A stretch of 64,000 bases of DNA from Thozetella sp. PMI_491 (Eukaryota > Ascomycota > Sordariomycetes > Chaetosphaeriales > Chaetosphaeriaceae), in assembly GCA_021432635.1 (NCBI GenBank), contig MU270071.1, positions 356,245 to 420,244 on the forward strand, written 5' to 3'. The position numbers were made by a program, and so were the translations under genes. Below, in pieces: positions 22,759 through 34,019 of this stretch. The notes under the pieces were generated by a model, which had not been told where the DNA came from, did not search any database, and worked only from the letters and a program-made list of their open reading frames with translations. Positions within the stretch are counted from its first letter, which is position 1; each line of letters opens with the position of its first letter.

Positions 22759-25289
22759 TCAGAAGAACGTGCCCGTCGCCTTAGCAATGCCGGGGTCCGA
22801 CACAACTTCGTCGTCCTCGTTGTTGTGAGCATGAGGGTGAGAATGAGCGTAGTCGTCGTGCTCCTCACTGGGATATACTGGGCGGTCGAGAGCGTCAAAT
22901 CGCTGGCCGGTGATCTTGGCCCTGGCGAACTGGAATGCAAGGCGAATACCCAACGCTCCGAATCCCCAGAGCAGGCCACCGAAAGGCGCAGCAACGAAGG
23001 CACCGAATGCGCCCCAGTCTTCAGTATACAGGCCCTGCTCCAACAAGATGAGCTGCGCTCCGACGAGCGCGTCGCCATAGTAGATGGTCCCAAAGATGAA
23101 GACCGTGAGGATGCCTCCGAGCCCACCGACAACTACCTCAAAGCCTCGCCACCAATAAAGTCGGTCTGACAGACCAAGGATCAGTACGGGAATCGTGGCG
23201 GCTGAGAGAAGATCGGAAATGAGGAAGATCTGCAGAATGGAAGGTGCCTTGAGGGCCAAGACAACCACGGGTATCATAATCAGCACCACAGCGCCACGAA
23301 TGAACCAGACGTTGAGCCGGTTGCGGAACAGATCGTTTGACGCAGATGACACCATGGCAGACTGGAGAGAATCAAAGGCAGCGGTGCTGAGCGTGATGGA
23401 CATAACGAGCACAATGCCAACGACCCAGTTGGGGAGACTCTCGAGCAGGGCGAAGAAGGCCACCGAACCGTCGACGGGGTTCTCCGGGTCGCCAGGGTAG
23501 ATACCGGCCCAGGCGGCGATCAGGCCGGTGGTGCCCACCAGGGTCACCACAATGAGAATCACAACTGTGGCTATCGAGGTTCCGATCCAAAGGTCCTTGT
23601 CCGTCCTGGACGCAAAGGTGCGAAGCCAGAAGTTCGACAGGAAGAAATCGTTGGTCAGGATGGCCACAGGCAAAATGTACAGCAGCTGCCAACCTAAGAG
23701 GCTGGGCTTGGTGAGGCCTGACTCCTCAATCAAGCTTGTATCGATCTTGGTCTCGACACCGATCGTGATGGTGGCAACGATGATGAGCCCAACCACCATT
23801 GCACCCTGGATGTTGTCGGTGATGAAGGAGATCTTGAAACCTCCTAGGGCTGCCAAATGTGGACGCAGTGAGTACAGGCTGCCTTCTAAGCGACAATGTT
23901 CCAGGGCCCGAGCTTACAAGTGTATATCGTAGTGACGATGCACTCAACAATGACAACGGGCAGGCCGTCGAGTCCCGTCAGCAGGTTGACTACCTGACCG
24001 ATCGCAGATAGTTCGGCCACCATATACAGGAACAAGGTGACGAGCGTCATGAAGCTGAGATACAACGCTGCAATGAGCCCATACCGCTGCCGCGTCCACT
24101 CGGTCAGCACAAACCCCTCAGGGCACTTGCTACGGATGATAGGCCCGAGCACGGCGAAGGCCATCAGCGGAAGCGCCGACGCGAGAGCATAAACTATGAC
24201 TCCTTGGACGCCAGTGAGCGTCGCAAGCTCTGGATAAGAGAACAGAATGCCCGATCCGAGCGCTACACAGGTCAGTTATACCGACACCACTAGCAAGGGG
24301 GGGAGGGAAGAGAGGGTGATCGGAGCGGCAGCACGTTTCCCACGCAAGCATTAACTTGATCGAGTAATCACGGTACAATCTCAGCTTCATTGCCGCAAGC
24401 CCGGCGCTCTCCTCAAGCTCAATCCCTCGGAGAACGGGAGATGAAAGCAGAGGTTGGAGCTCGCGGGTCTTGCTCAAATCCGCGCCCGTAGTGAGCCGCT
24501 GTCACCAGTCCCGAGAAAGCCTCCCCCCTTAGATTGCAGACTGCCAAGAAACGAAGACAGCAGAGTCGGAGGGCCTGGTAGGCACCTCAGCTGTTGCTTT
24601 GCTGGCCCGATTCGCCAGCCTACAATCCTCAGGAGTCGGCCGTCTCGACGGACAGCAACTAGATTGGGTAACGAACCTAAGGGTCAGTCTCGCATCAAAG
24701 ATGCCCAGCAGCACGCATCACCTCTGGATTCCAGTTCGCCGATTGGAGCTCCGTTTTCAGGCGAGGCGGGCTCCATCTCGGCTTGATTGCAGTCTCGTTC
24801 GTGGGAATATGGCCGCCACCGCTCTGATATATGTATGCATTGGCTCGAGGCGCTGTAGCGACCTCTACTCACCAGAGGCGATGAAGTTCAGAGCCAGAGG
24901 GAAAGCTAGCCACCGGTTAGCAAGTCAGTGTTCCTTCACAGATCCGGGAGAGGGTAGAGGGGAAGCCGGGAAGCTATGTGACGCTGCTGGTAGCGACATG
25001 CTACCCGGTGCCTCGGCATCCCGTCTCCTCCGTGAGCAAGATTCCTAACCCGACTGAGTTCTGTTGCCGGCCAGAAACTCTCCCTTAGTCTGCTTCCGTA
25101 GCCGCCACGCGACTCCTGTCCCGATGACCCTGCGACGCAAAAAGGCACAGAGTTAGCGAGCTATGCGCTGGAACAAAGCCCTGTGGCCCTAGGCAACTGT
25201 CGTTTAGCCGGCTATAAAGTCACCCACAAAAAGGCCCCATAAGTGAGGTAAACAATGGCATTGGATGCCGGAAAAGATGGCTGGCCCAT
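22759..25289 (-). CDS. Sodium:solute symporter family (SSF) transporter
   Basis: Minus-strand exons 25228-25289, 25050-25129, 24873-24905 (33 nt), 23918-24262 and 22759-23849 give 536 aa. Joined, the N-terminus reads VIGTGVAWRLRKQTKGEFLA, GNRTQSAFPLALNFIAS and ALGSGILFSYPELATLTGVQ, the SSF pattern of a first helix, a charged loop and the unwound first core helix. About 13 membrane segments follow, with STAAFDSLQSAMVSSASND matching the conserved SSF segment of helix 8. The tail is rich in His and acidic residues (YAHSHPHAHNNEDDE). It sits in the plasma membrane by family; urea/polyamine (Dur3-like) or another small solute is possible, and the substrate cannot be read from the sequence. Intron 3 is about 610 nt, unusually long for this window. 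Confidence 0.88.
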
Positions 25290-25948
25290 GATGGCTACGA
25301 CGATGCGAATTCCGCGTTTCCTCGAGTGGCTAAAACGACGCGAAAGGATATGGTTTCCTTGATGAGTTCACGATGTGGAGTTGTGCAGGTGGTGTGAAGA
25401 GAAAGAAAAAAAGAAAATAGAAAAAATCCCGCGACCGTGTCGAGCGGGGTGCGTGGCATCCCACAATGATGGCGCTACTACGAAGTAGGCGTGGACCAAA
25501 TTGGTGATAGCGATATCGGGGAGGAGCACTCATCCTAACCGAATTGCGTCTGGTCAGGCCTTGCTTGGTTACAATTGCACCTCAACCACCGGCATAGAGC
25601 ACTTTGGGATTACCTGATTTATCAGGGTTCTCTTAATCACACTATCTAGCGATAGCATTGCAGAGTTCCCATGTGGACGCCGCCACAATCGGTCCTACGT
25701 GGACGCCGCCACAACAGGACGAGAGCCAACCTGGTTCCGAAGCAACGGGATCTCTCGTAGATGAATCTACATTGAGGCCAACCAGTACCAAAGCAGAATA
25801 CCTATCCCTGCTCCCTCCCTTTCCGAAAGCTCACAGCCGGCGGTTGTCGCGCTGTCGCAAAAACGGCCTCCTGGAAATGATCCGCCAGGAGTGCACAGGG
25901 CTGGAGAAAAGGCGAGAAGAGACAGGAGAAGAGGTGATGATGTGTACC
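25290..25948. other. Intergenic region with short direct repeat
   Basis: No gene. Two identical 16-bp copies GTGGACGCCGCCACAA lie at 25673-25688 and 25699-25714. A segment at about 25750-25840 resembles 31930-31990 (see findings). Confidence 0.4.
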
Positions 25949-28520
25949 TTAAGCGGTGTTGCCAGCGCGGGCGTTCTCGAGCCCCGCCTCAGAGGTTCGC
26001 TCCTCGGCAAGTGGACCAGAGGTGGATGGACCAACGGCTGGCGAAGGGGTCATCGCATACATGTACGCCTGGGAGGTCGGAAGATACGGGGCACCGGGGG
26101 CGCCGTAGCCGTGCGAGACAGGCTGGTACATGAAGGGAGCCGCAGGAGAGGTCACCTGAGTTCCGTTGCCGTAGCCGGGAGTCGAGTAAGCGGCATGAGG
26201 CGAAAGATACGAAAAGGCCGTCTGCGGCATGTTCTGGTCAGGCATACCGCCAGGAGGAGACAGCATGTTGCCATTGCCAGGAGCCATGGTGTGGCCAGGA
26301 GCGACCATGCGGTGGGCCGGCGGAGCGACAAGATGGTCGGGGGTGGCAGCGAAGTGGCCAGCCGAGGGACCAAACTGGCCCGAAGAGGCGGCGAACTGAC
26401 CGGAGGCGACGCCAAGCTGAGCGGGAGGCGCACCAAATTGATCCGACGGCGGCATGGCGTGACCCTGGGTAGTGACCATCGGGCCCATCGAAAACTGGCG
26501 ACGGCCACGGGAAGGAGAGATTCCCGGGTTGAGGAACGTTCCAGCATGACCACGAGCGGGGGTGCAGCCGGCGGGAGGAGGCATGCACTGCTGAGAGACC
26601 TGGCGTGAAGGGCCCCGAGTAGAAGCAACGCGGAGCGGGTTTCGGGCCTTGGAATGGCGCAGCATGGGACGCGAAGAGGTATTGGTCTCGGCGACCTCCT
26701 CCTTAGACTTCTTGCGCTCAATGTCGATGAGGTGGCCGTCCAGAGTCATGTGCTTCTGCAAACCGGTGTAAGCTTGAGTGATCTTCCGAGGACTCCCGGG
26801 AACAAGAAAGCGGAGGAGAGAATACGTACCAGATCGATCGCCTTCTGCGCTGCCTCGGCATCGGAGAACCGGATGAAAGAAAACGTGCGCTTACCGCCTA
26901 TGTCGCGGCGTCGATTAGTCCATCGGTTATCGACTCGAAAGCTTCATGGCGAACTCACCTCGCTTGAAGATCTGGACGTCGACAATGTTTCCAAACTTCT
27001 TGAACGCCTTGCTGAGGGTCTCCACCTCAACCTCCTGAGGAAGGCTGCTGATATAAATGGAGCAGCGGTTGATGTTGTACTCGTGGAGAAAAGCCTCGTC
27101 CTTGCTCAGCTTTTCGAAGACCATGCCCTTCCGGAGGTCGTAAGGCTTGATCACGTAGTAGGGGTGGTCACGGAAGGCCTGCGAGGAGAATGCATGTCAG
27201 AAGATCAGCAGACTCAGCACTGAGACAGGGCGCGGTCTTTCGCCGGTACTCACGGCAACGAGGTCCCGGCTCTCGTCGAAGTCCTTGAAGGACACAATGA
27301 TGCCCTCCTCGAGGGTCTGGGTCGATGAGATGCCGCCGAACTCTCGAAGGAGGTCGACGGCCTCGGCCGCGGTGATAATGGCGCCGCTGAGGGTGCGCAC
27401 AAGAAAGTCGAGGTTGGCGCGAGCAATCTCGACGCGGCAAGGACGGCCGAGAACCATGTGACCGTTGAACTGCAGCGCGTTGCGCATGCTCTCGCGGGTC
27501 TATATCAGTCAGCAGAGCCTTCATGGCGGCACAAACGGTTGACTGACGGTGAAGGTCGCAAACGCGTACGGCATGTTGTGCATGTCGCGACGGATCTTGA
27601 CGTAAACGCTACCGCAGCCACACAGCAGCTTGGTGACGCCGGCAATGAGAGCCAGCTCGTCCTGCTTCTCAGGCAGGCTGGCGCGAACTCGGTGTTAGCG
27701 GACTAGGAGACGACAATGGCAGCGGGCTCCGAGTGCCGGGTTGACCTACTTGGCAACGAACACGGTGCATCCCGGGAACCGCTTCTGCGGGTCAATCTCG
27801 CCGGAAGTCTGGGTGCTGAGATGCTTCGAGTACTGCTCGGGAGCCAAGGCAGTCGCCTTGTTGAAGATGGACTTGCCGTAGTGGGGAGAGGCAAAGATGT
27901 CTTCGCCCGGCACAATGGAGCTGGGACGATGCATGTTAGTCTCGGAAAGTCTTGGCCGGGGTGTAAGAGGGGTTGGGTACTTGACCAGAACGTTGCGCTT
28001 GCTGTGCGTCCCGCGTGTGAAGTTAGTCAACCGAGGGAAAACAGGCATGGAAGTTTGGGGACAGATTGTAATACTCACGTCACAGCAGTAGCAGCCTGGA
28101 CCTCCTCGTGGGAGCCGTCCTTGAGGCGTATCTCGTTGATGCCGTCCGAGATGGTGATGATTGGCGAGGTGCCGGAGACGATGGAAGCCTCAGTGGAACT
28201 GTCGGTCTTTCCTTTTCCCTTCTCTAGCTTGGCAGCGTCCTGGGAAGAGTGGAGGGACGAGACAGACAGGCGGACGCCGCCGCCGCCGCCGTGGACAGAG
28301 GCTGGAGACACTGTTAGCCGGCGGGACCGGATGGAGTGAAGTTGGCGCCAGAGAAGACAACCGCCTTCGTTTTGGAGGCCGGACTGGGAACTGGAGCACG
28401 AGATGGCGAAGCGCATTACTTACAGTCATCCGAGGAAGAGCGCGTGCTCAGAGAAGGGGTGTTGTCGGCCATGCCCTTGTTGGGGACCTTGTCGCCGTCC
28501 TTGGAAGGCAGGGACGACAT
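25949..28520 (-). CDS. Multi-RRM RNA-binding protein
   Basis: Nine minus-strand exons: 28424-28520, 28079-28301, 27981-28001 (21 nt), 27750-27920, 27548-27677, 27254-27499, 26959-27178, 26830-26897 and 25949-26755, together 660 aa. All phases agree. An RRM starts with RNP2 VFVANL (about residue 166) and RNP1-like PYAFATFT (about 206). A second, degenerate RRM-like segment covers about 235-310. A clear RRM has RNP2 IYISSL (337-342) and RNP1 RTFSFIRF (373-380). The N-terminus is Ser/Gly-rich; the last 200 residues are rich in Pro, Gly, Met and Gln with PSA/QFG-like short repeats, as in low-complexity regions of granule-forming proteins. It probably binds mRNA; the target and a yeast orthologue are not clear. 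The 28520 start is followed by a tail rich in Ser and Asp. Confidence 0.87.
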
Positions 28521-29431
28521 TTTAGCGGGAATTCGCGATGTCGTCTAGAAGCAAGATTAGCGAGATTGATAAGCAAAAGCACATTTAAACAGATTTAAAC
28601 AGATGCAAAATGTAGAAGAATGTAGCAGAAGATGTTGGGAGGCGGTGTTGGAGAAAGGAGGAAGCAAAAGCTGATGATGCGCGAGATGATGTTGGGCTCA
28701 AGCGGGAAGACGGGAGGGACACATGTATCAGCACACAAGAGCTGACTGGCCGAGACGCTTCGAATATTTGAAGGCGGTTATGGCTTGTGGTTCATTCCGT
28801 AGTTGGAAATAAAGAGCGCTACGTCCAAGGAGGCAACATGATTCGACTTACCGGGTCGTGCTTTTGATGGTTGTGGGATCGTATGTCGGTCCGGAAGCTA
28901 TGAGCAGGTTAGCCTTGATCTTGCGAGCAAGTCCGAGGGCAAAGTGCGGAAGAAACTGGCGCGGAAGTCTGGCCATGCCTGCAAGGGCTCAACTAGAGCT
29001 GCTAAAACATGAAGCGCAACGACAGAGAGAGTGCAGCCTAGACGAGATCTTCGGTCGCGCCTCAGCTGCCTCGTCTCTCGGACCAGTGCCACGCGTCGAG
29101 TTGGATGGCTAGGGCCATGGCGCGACTCGGCTCGTTTGTTTTGGTAGCAAGGGAAGCGCTGTCAGAGCGGCAGCAGCAGGAAGAGCAGCAAGACGCAGAG
29201 GGAGGGATAGAGGCTCTAGGATAGGAGGAATAGGGCCGATGGAAAGGGGTCATCGCCGGCGGACTCGGAGGGCCAACCTACCGCAGAACAAATAAACAAC
29301 TTGTGGTCGAGGTGCCGAAGTTGAAGGTCTGAGGAAGAAAGTTGTGAGCCTCGAGGCAAAGGAAGATGAAATAAAAAAAGGCAAAGATATAAGCGGAGCA
29401 CGAGGGTTGCGAGGGGGGACGAGGGGCGCGA
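28521..29431. other. Upstream region of RRM gene, no gene seen
   Basis: This stretch should include the promoter and 5' leader of the RRM protein gene. From about 29390 it becomes purine-rich and grades into tandem repeats. No further coding region is supported. Confidence 0.4.
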
Positions 29432-29503
29432 GACCCGCGAGGGGTACAAGACCCGCAAGAGGTACAAGACTTGGGAGAGGTGCAAGACCTGGGAGGTGCA
29501 AAG
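29432..29503 (+). repeat. 18-bp tandem repeat, four units
   Basis: Four units of 18 bp starting GACCCGCGAGGGGTACAA, GACCCGCAAGAGGTACAA, GACTTGGGAGAGGTGCAA and a fourth diverged unit from 29486. The purine-rich phase continues upstream to about 29400. Confidence 0.75.
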
Positions 29504-29521
29504 TCCGGGGGGGGGCGATGT

Positions 29522-30005
29522 GAGAGCGTTGCGAGTACTTTGCGAGTGTCTTGCGAGTAGCAAGGATATCACGTCGTGAGGGTGGTGTGCAAAAGGGGCT
29601 TATACGAAATAAGTCTGGATGGCGTTGTGAGAGCGTTGCGAGTGCTTTGCGAGTAGTGATGATTCAGTGTCGTGAAGGAGGTGTGCAAAAGGGGCTTATA
29701 CGAAATAAGTCTAGGGGGGATAGTGAGAGCGTTGCGAGTGCCTTGCGAGTAGTGATGATACAGTATCTGGAAGGTGGTGCAGAAAAGGGGCTCGTATAAA
29801 AGAATTCTGGGGGAGCGACGTGAGACCGTTGCGAGTGCATTGCGAGTGGTTACAATGAAGTGTCATGATGTTGGTGAATGTGATGCAGAAAAGTGGCAAT
29901 GTGAGATCGTTGCGAGTGTGTTAAGAGTGGTTATGATGGAGTGTCGTGATACTGGGAGACGTGGTGCAGAAAAGGGGCTCGTGTGCAGGAATGTGTATAA
30001 GTCGT
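29522..30005 (+). repeat. Minisatellite of about 80-107 bp, five units
   Basis: Units start at 29522, 29629, 29725, 29822 and 29903, each with GAGAGCGTTGCGAGT or a one-base variant, followed by one or more TTGCGAGT copies and then a GTGCAAAAGGGGCTTATACG-like block. Periods are 107, 96, 97 and 81 bp. Divergence increases to the right. Short open frames across it follow the repeat phase and are not genes. Confidence 0.85.
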
Positions 30006-30597
30006 GATGTTGTGCCTGATTGTGTCTCTATGCCATGAGTGCACTCACAACCCGCGACAAGCAGGTAGCTGTTGAAGTTATCCATAGATCAACTGAATCT
30101 TGAACCAACATGTCTGATGCTGGATCCTGGACCGCCATGAAGACGCAGTGACGCAAGGGTCACGCAGTGGTAGTTAGAAAGAGGCGGACATGAAGGGGAA
30201 TTCCGCCCTGTTCCGCCGGAATCCGTGCAGTGGTGTCGCCAACGCCATCACAGGCACACCACACTTTGTGTTGGCCTCTAGCAGGCGTCTCTTGAGCCAG
30301 CTCACTGAGCCCTGGGCTCAGAGGGCAACAAAAACGTCGGAAAAGACAACGTAGGGGCCAAAGGGGGCGACAGGGGGCGTCGTGATGATGATGGTAATAG
30401 GGGTTCGGGTGTGCTGGATGGAATGCTGGACTTACTTCAGGTCACTCTGGCACAAGACCAGAATCTTTTTTGTTGTCTATGGAAGAAAAAGAAGAGAAAG
30501 AAGTCTGGAGATGAGAGGGTTGAGGTGGAATTTAAAACCTGGGCTGGACCCGCGTGGACCCGCCAGCGACTCATCACGGAAGAGGGCTTAAAATCAT

Positions 30598-30733
30598 ACA
30601 CGACGACTAAGCGTACACGACGACTAAGCGTACACAACGACTAAGCGGACTGGGCGACTAAGCATATCGGGCGACTAAGCGCACCAGGAGACTAAATGTG
30701 GCAGGCAGCCAAGCATACCAGGTGACCAAGATA
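30598..30733 (+). repeat. 17-bp tandem repeat, eight units
   Basis: Eight consecutive 17-bp units. The first two are identical (ACACGACGACTAAGCGT); the following ones drift step by step (ACACAACGACTAAGCGG, ACTGGGCGACTAAGCAT and so on). The shared core is CGACTAAGC. A lone similar motif GACGACTAAGTGC occurs near 31150. Confidence 0.85.
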
Positions 30734-32730
30734 ACATAACAGCTCAGCGTCTCGGACGCCTGAGCATTCTGGATCGCCAAGATGCGAAAGCATGCCGCCC
30801 AAACAGGCTGGCGGTAGAGACGCGCCAAACATTCGCCCCAGCTGACAGTATGTCCACGGCAATTGTACATGCCATGCCAATTGCATGCTGACAAGTAGGT
30901 GTTCTAGGCAGCCAAGGGAGAATGACAGCGAGAAGGGAGCATACTGGAGGTGAGGAGATCCATTATAATTAAAGGTGCTCAGGCGTGAAGACGAGGTAGG
31001 AAAGTAACACTCATGACAAAGGCGGTGCTTGCCACAATGTCTCCACAGAGGACAAGAGAGTAACAAGGACGTGAGACAACGGCGTGCAGTAACGGCCATG
31101 TCTAGATGGACGTGCTCCGTGCCAGCGGACTATGTTGCCGACCAAGACGACTAAGTGCATCCAGCACAGACCACTAGGTATACTGTCTTGCAGGATAGGA
31201 GGGTATAGGTAGAGGAGTGGAAGATGGCCCGTTGGTACCAGCTCAAGGATGGCCCGAGCGTTTGGCGCTAGGGACGGGCCGTCCCGCCGCTAATCCCATT
31301 TAGTAACAGGTGAGTGTATAGGCTTAGTCTATATCGCACGAGCCTAATCGCTTGAGACCAAGGCGTTGACATGGCTACAAATAGCACCAAGACGAGATGG
31401 GACCTGAAGAATGAAAAATTCGAACAAATGAACCACTCGCTGTATTTTTCCTAGAATAATGATGGATTGAGCTCAAAACGAGATTAGGGGGGGGGAGGTC
31501 AAAGGGCCTCGCATGTAAGCTGTGAGCTGCATCAGCGAGAGGTCGCGATGCTACGAGACGGGACAACAAACACCTCACAAACGAGCAATCGTGGTGAAAT
31601 GTGTTTTATTGTGGTCTGGTCTCTCTCAAAAACTAGAGGGAGAGAAAAGCTAAATAGTTGGTGGGGTCGAGGACCCCGCCATCTGCTGGCCCACCTTACA
31701 CAAGCCATCATGAAGCGAGGCACAATGACCTAGATATAGCAGGAGAAAGCTACATTGGAGTTTGCTTCGTTATTGAGAAAAAATAACCTCCAAGGGCTCC
31801 ACTGTACTAAATTGTAGAGCGAGGCATGAAGAGGGAAGAGAAGGGAAGGGGTTCAAAAGTGGACGGTCTGGAGCCTCTCCGCCAGCCGGAATGGAATCTC
31901 GATCTTTCAGTGTCTTAAGGCGAGATGCTACAGAGCCAACCAGCACTAAGCCAAAATATTTCCCATCTCCTACCTTCCGGAAAGCGTAGTAAAACAGACT
32001 CAGCTGCTGGATCTCTGGACTGGCTTGCACATAGGGCGGAAGCGTCCCCGACTAGCTGCTGTGTGCGTTTTGGAGCACGCGTGGCACCGCCCACACCATC
32101 TTGATCTATGCACCAAAACGCCTCACGGAGTAGCGACGACGACTGGCTTACAGCACTGGAAATTCGCGGACGACTTGGCAACGAGGAGACAGATAGCCCG
32201 ACGTCCGCCAAAAAATAAATAAATAGGAGCCAAGGAGTAAGGAGAAATTGACTTTATGACATTTGGCTGTCATGGTATATTTAATAGCTAATATGGGAGG
32301 CTTCTCCTACAATCATCACAGAGCGATTCGGGCGTGTTGTAGTTATTTTCTTGCGTGGTTAACAAGTTGGTTGGCAGCTGCTTGTGGGGCCAAGCAGGAA
32401 CGGCAGCCCCACTTCTCAAAAGGTGATCCGAGCGCTCCGCCCTGACCACCTGCAATCGCCAGTCATTCGGACCGGCAGCCGGCCAAATTTCTCGTCGCTC
32501 ATCGCAAATCCATGCACCACCTCCAGTGGCAACAGCGTGCCCAGCTCCGCGCCCGCCCGCCCCGACTCTTCCACACGCCGCTCTGCCCCTGCCGCAACAT
32601 GAGAAGGACGAACTGAGCCACTGGGCTCTCTTCCTCTCTCCTCCCTGACCAGCAATCGCCCCTCCGCGACCGTCACCCGTCGTCCGAAACCTGCGATCGT
32701 ATACCCAAGAAAAAGACCACTCCTTCAAAC
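30734..32730. other. Gene-poor stretch upstream of CIA30
   Basis: No gene is supported. A 9-bp inverted repeat GCGTTTTGG / CCAAAACGC spans about 32068-32122, and a possible dispersed short element lies at 31860-31990 (see findings). The final 300 bases are C-rich and likely contain the CIA30 promoter. Confidence 0.4.
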
Positions 32731-33610
32731 ATGCGCCAAACCCAGCGCCTGCTCCGCAAGAGCTTTTGGGGCCGGAGCTATGAAGAACTCGCGAGGCTGT
32801 CCAACATCGGTGTGTCATTGCTGCCTCTGTGGCCGGGTCAAGGCCTTTAACTGCTCTTAGTGACTAACCTTCCCCCGCCCAGCCCTTAAACTCGAAGGCA
32901 TCAAGGGCCCGTCCGGCCCCTACGTTCTTCACGACTTCCGCGGTCCCGACTCGGTGAGCGACTGCAAGGTCATGTCCGACGCTGATATTGGCGGTTTCTC
33001 GACGGCGCATCTCGATTGGGTGTCACAAGCCGCTTCGTCCCGAACTCCCACCAGCCCCGACGCCGACGCCCCCGCCACCCCCTACGCGCGGTTCCACGGC
33101 ACAATATCCAACGAACTGCCGCCTGAGAAGCTAGAAATCAAGCGGTCCGGCTATGCCGGCTGGCGAACACAGGACCGGCCGCCGACCATCTTCGGGCGCA
33201 GCCTGTGGGACATCGACCCGTACACGTACCTCGCTGTGCGCATCAAGTCGGACGGAAGGAGCTACTTTATCAACGTCCAGACCGATTCGATAGTTCCAAC
33301 GGACCTGCATCAGCACCGGCTTTTCACTAAGCGGCCGGGTGAGTGGGAAACGGTCATGGTTAAGTGGAACGACTTTGTGCGGACGAACCATGGCTTTGTG
33401 GTGGAACCGCAGACCGAGATGCTGCGCCAGAAAGTCAAGAGCATCGGCTTCGGCCTGACGGACCGGGTGCCCGGCCCATTCGAGCTGTGCATCGGGCGCA
33501 TGTGGGCGACCAACCACCTGGAAGAGGCCGACGTCGACGAGACGGCCGCTTCACACGAGGGAGAGCTCAAGAACAGACACGGAGAGACGATATCCTGGAG
33601 GAACCAGTGA
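32731..33610 (+). CDS. cia30: Complex I intermediate-associated protein 30 (CIA30/NDUFAF1)
   Basis: Exons 32731-32809 and 32883-33610 give 268 aa. The N-terminus MRQTQRLLRKSFWGRSYEEL is basic and amphipathic, fitting mitochondrial import. The CIA30 domain runs from about residue 40 to 230, with VLHDFRGPDSVSDCKVMSDA, GGFSTAHLDW, then ARFHGTISNELP, and GYAGWRTQDRPP, DIDPYTYLAVRIKSDGRSYF, and a later KVKSIGFGLTDRVPGPFEL. CIA30 helps to assemble the membrane arm of respiratory complex I and is not part of the mature enzyme. Length and every block match the fungal family. The gene is convergent with the giant Ser/Thr-rich gene. Confidence 0.95.
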
Positions 33611-34019
33611 GTACTGGACACAAGCCTACGTCCAAGCGGAAGGTACAGCCATGAGCAATTGTGAGGCCAACTTTGCCCCTGCCACGCTGGAGACCTAATG
33701 AGTGGAGATAAATCTCTACAATGATTGCGAGGGGTAGATCAGCCTCTCTGCCTGAGCAGGTAGCTTATGGGTACCTGCCACTGTGTATAACAACCGAGAA
33801 CGGTATATGCTTCCGTTTAAATAGACCTTATGGAGGGCCTAAAGCCAAAGGCAAGACACAAATAGCAAAAGTCACAGCTCATTCAAGTCCCAAGAAGCAG
33901 TGCTCTTCAATCTTGACTCCCCTCAATGACCCAGGATCCCAATTGCTCGGTTTAGACCTTCTGCAGTGCATCATTTCCGGCGCTGCTCTGAACCCATGAG
34001 CTGTAAATAAATATATCCC
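33611..34019. other. Convergent intergenic region
   Basis: No gene; 3' regions of CIA30 and the Ser/Thr-rich gene. A 92-codon frame at 33721-33999 has no recognisable feature. Confidence 0.4.

Noticed and set aside
22375-23169. 264-codon plus-strand frame overlapping the symporter 3' end
   Set aside because: Mostly antisense of the last symporter exon and its 3' region; no domain.
30598-30733. CRISPR-like array
   Set aside because: The 17-bp units are contiguous without unique spacers, and the host is a eukaryote.
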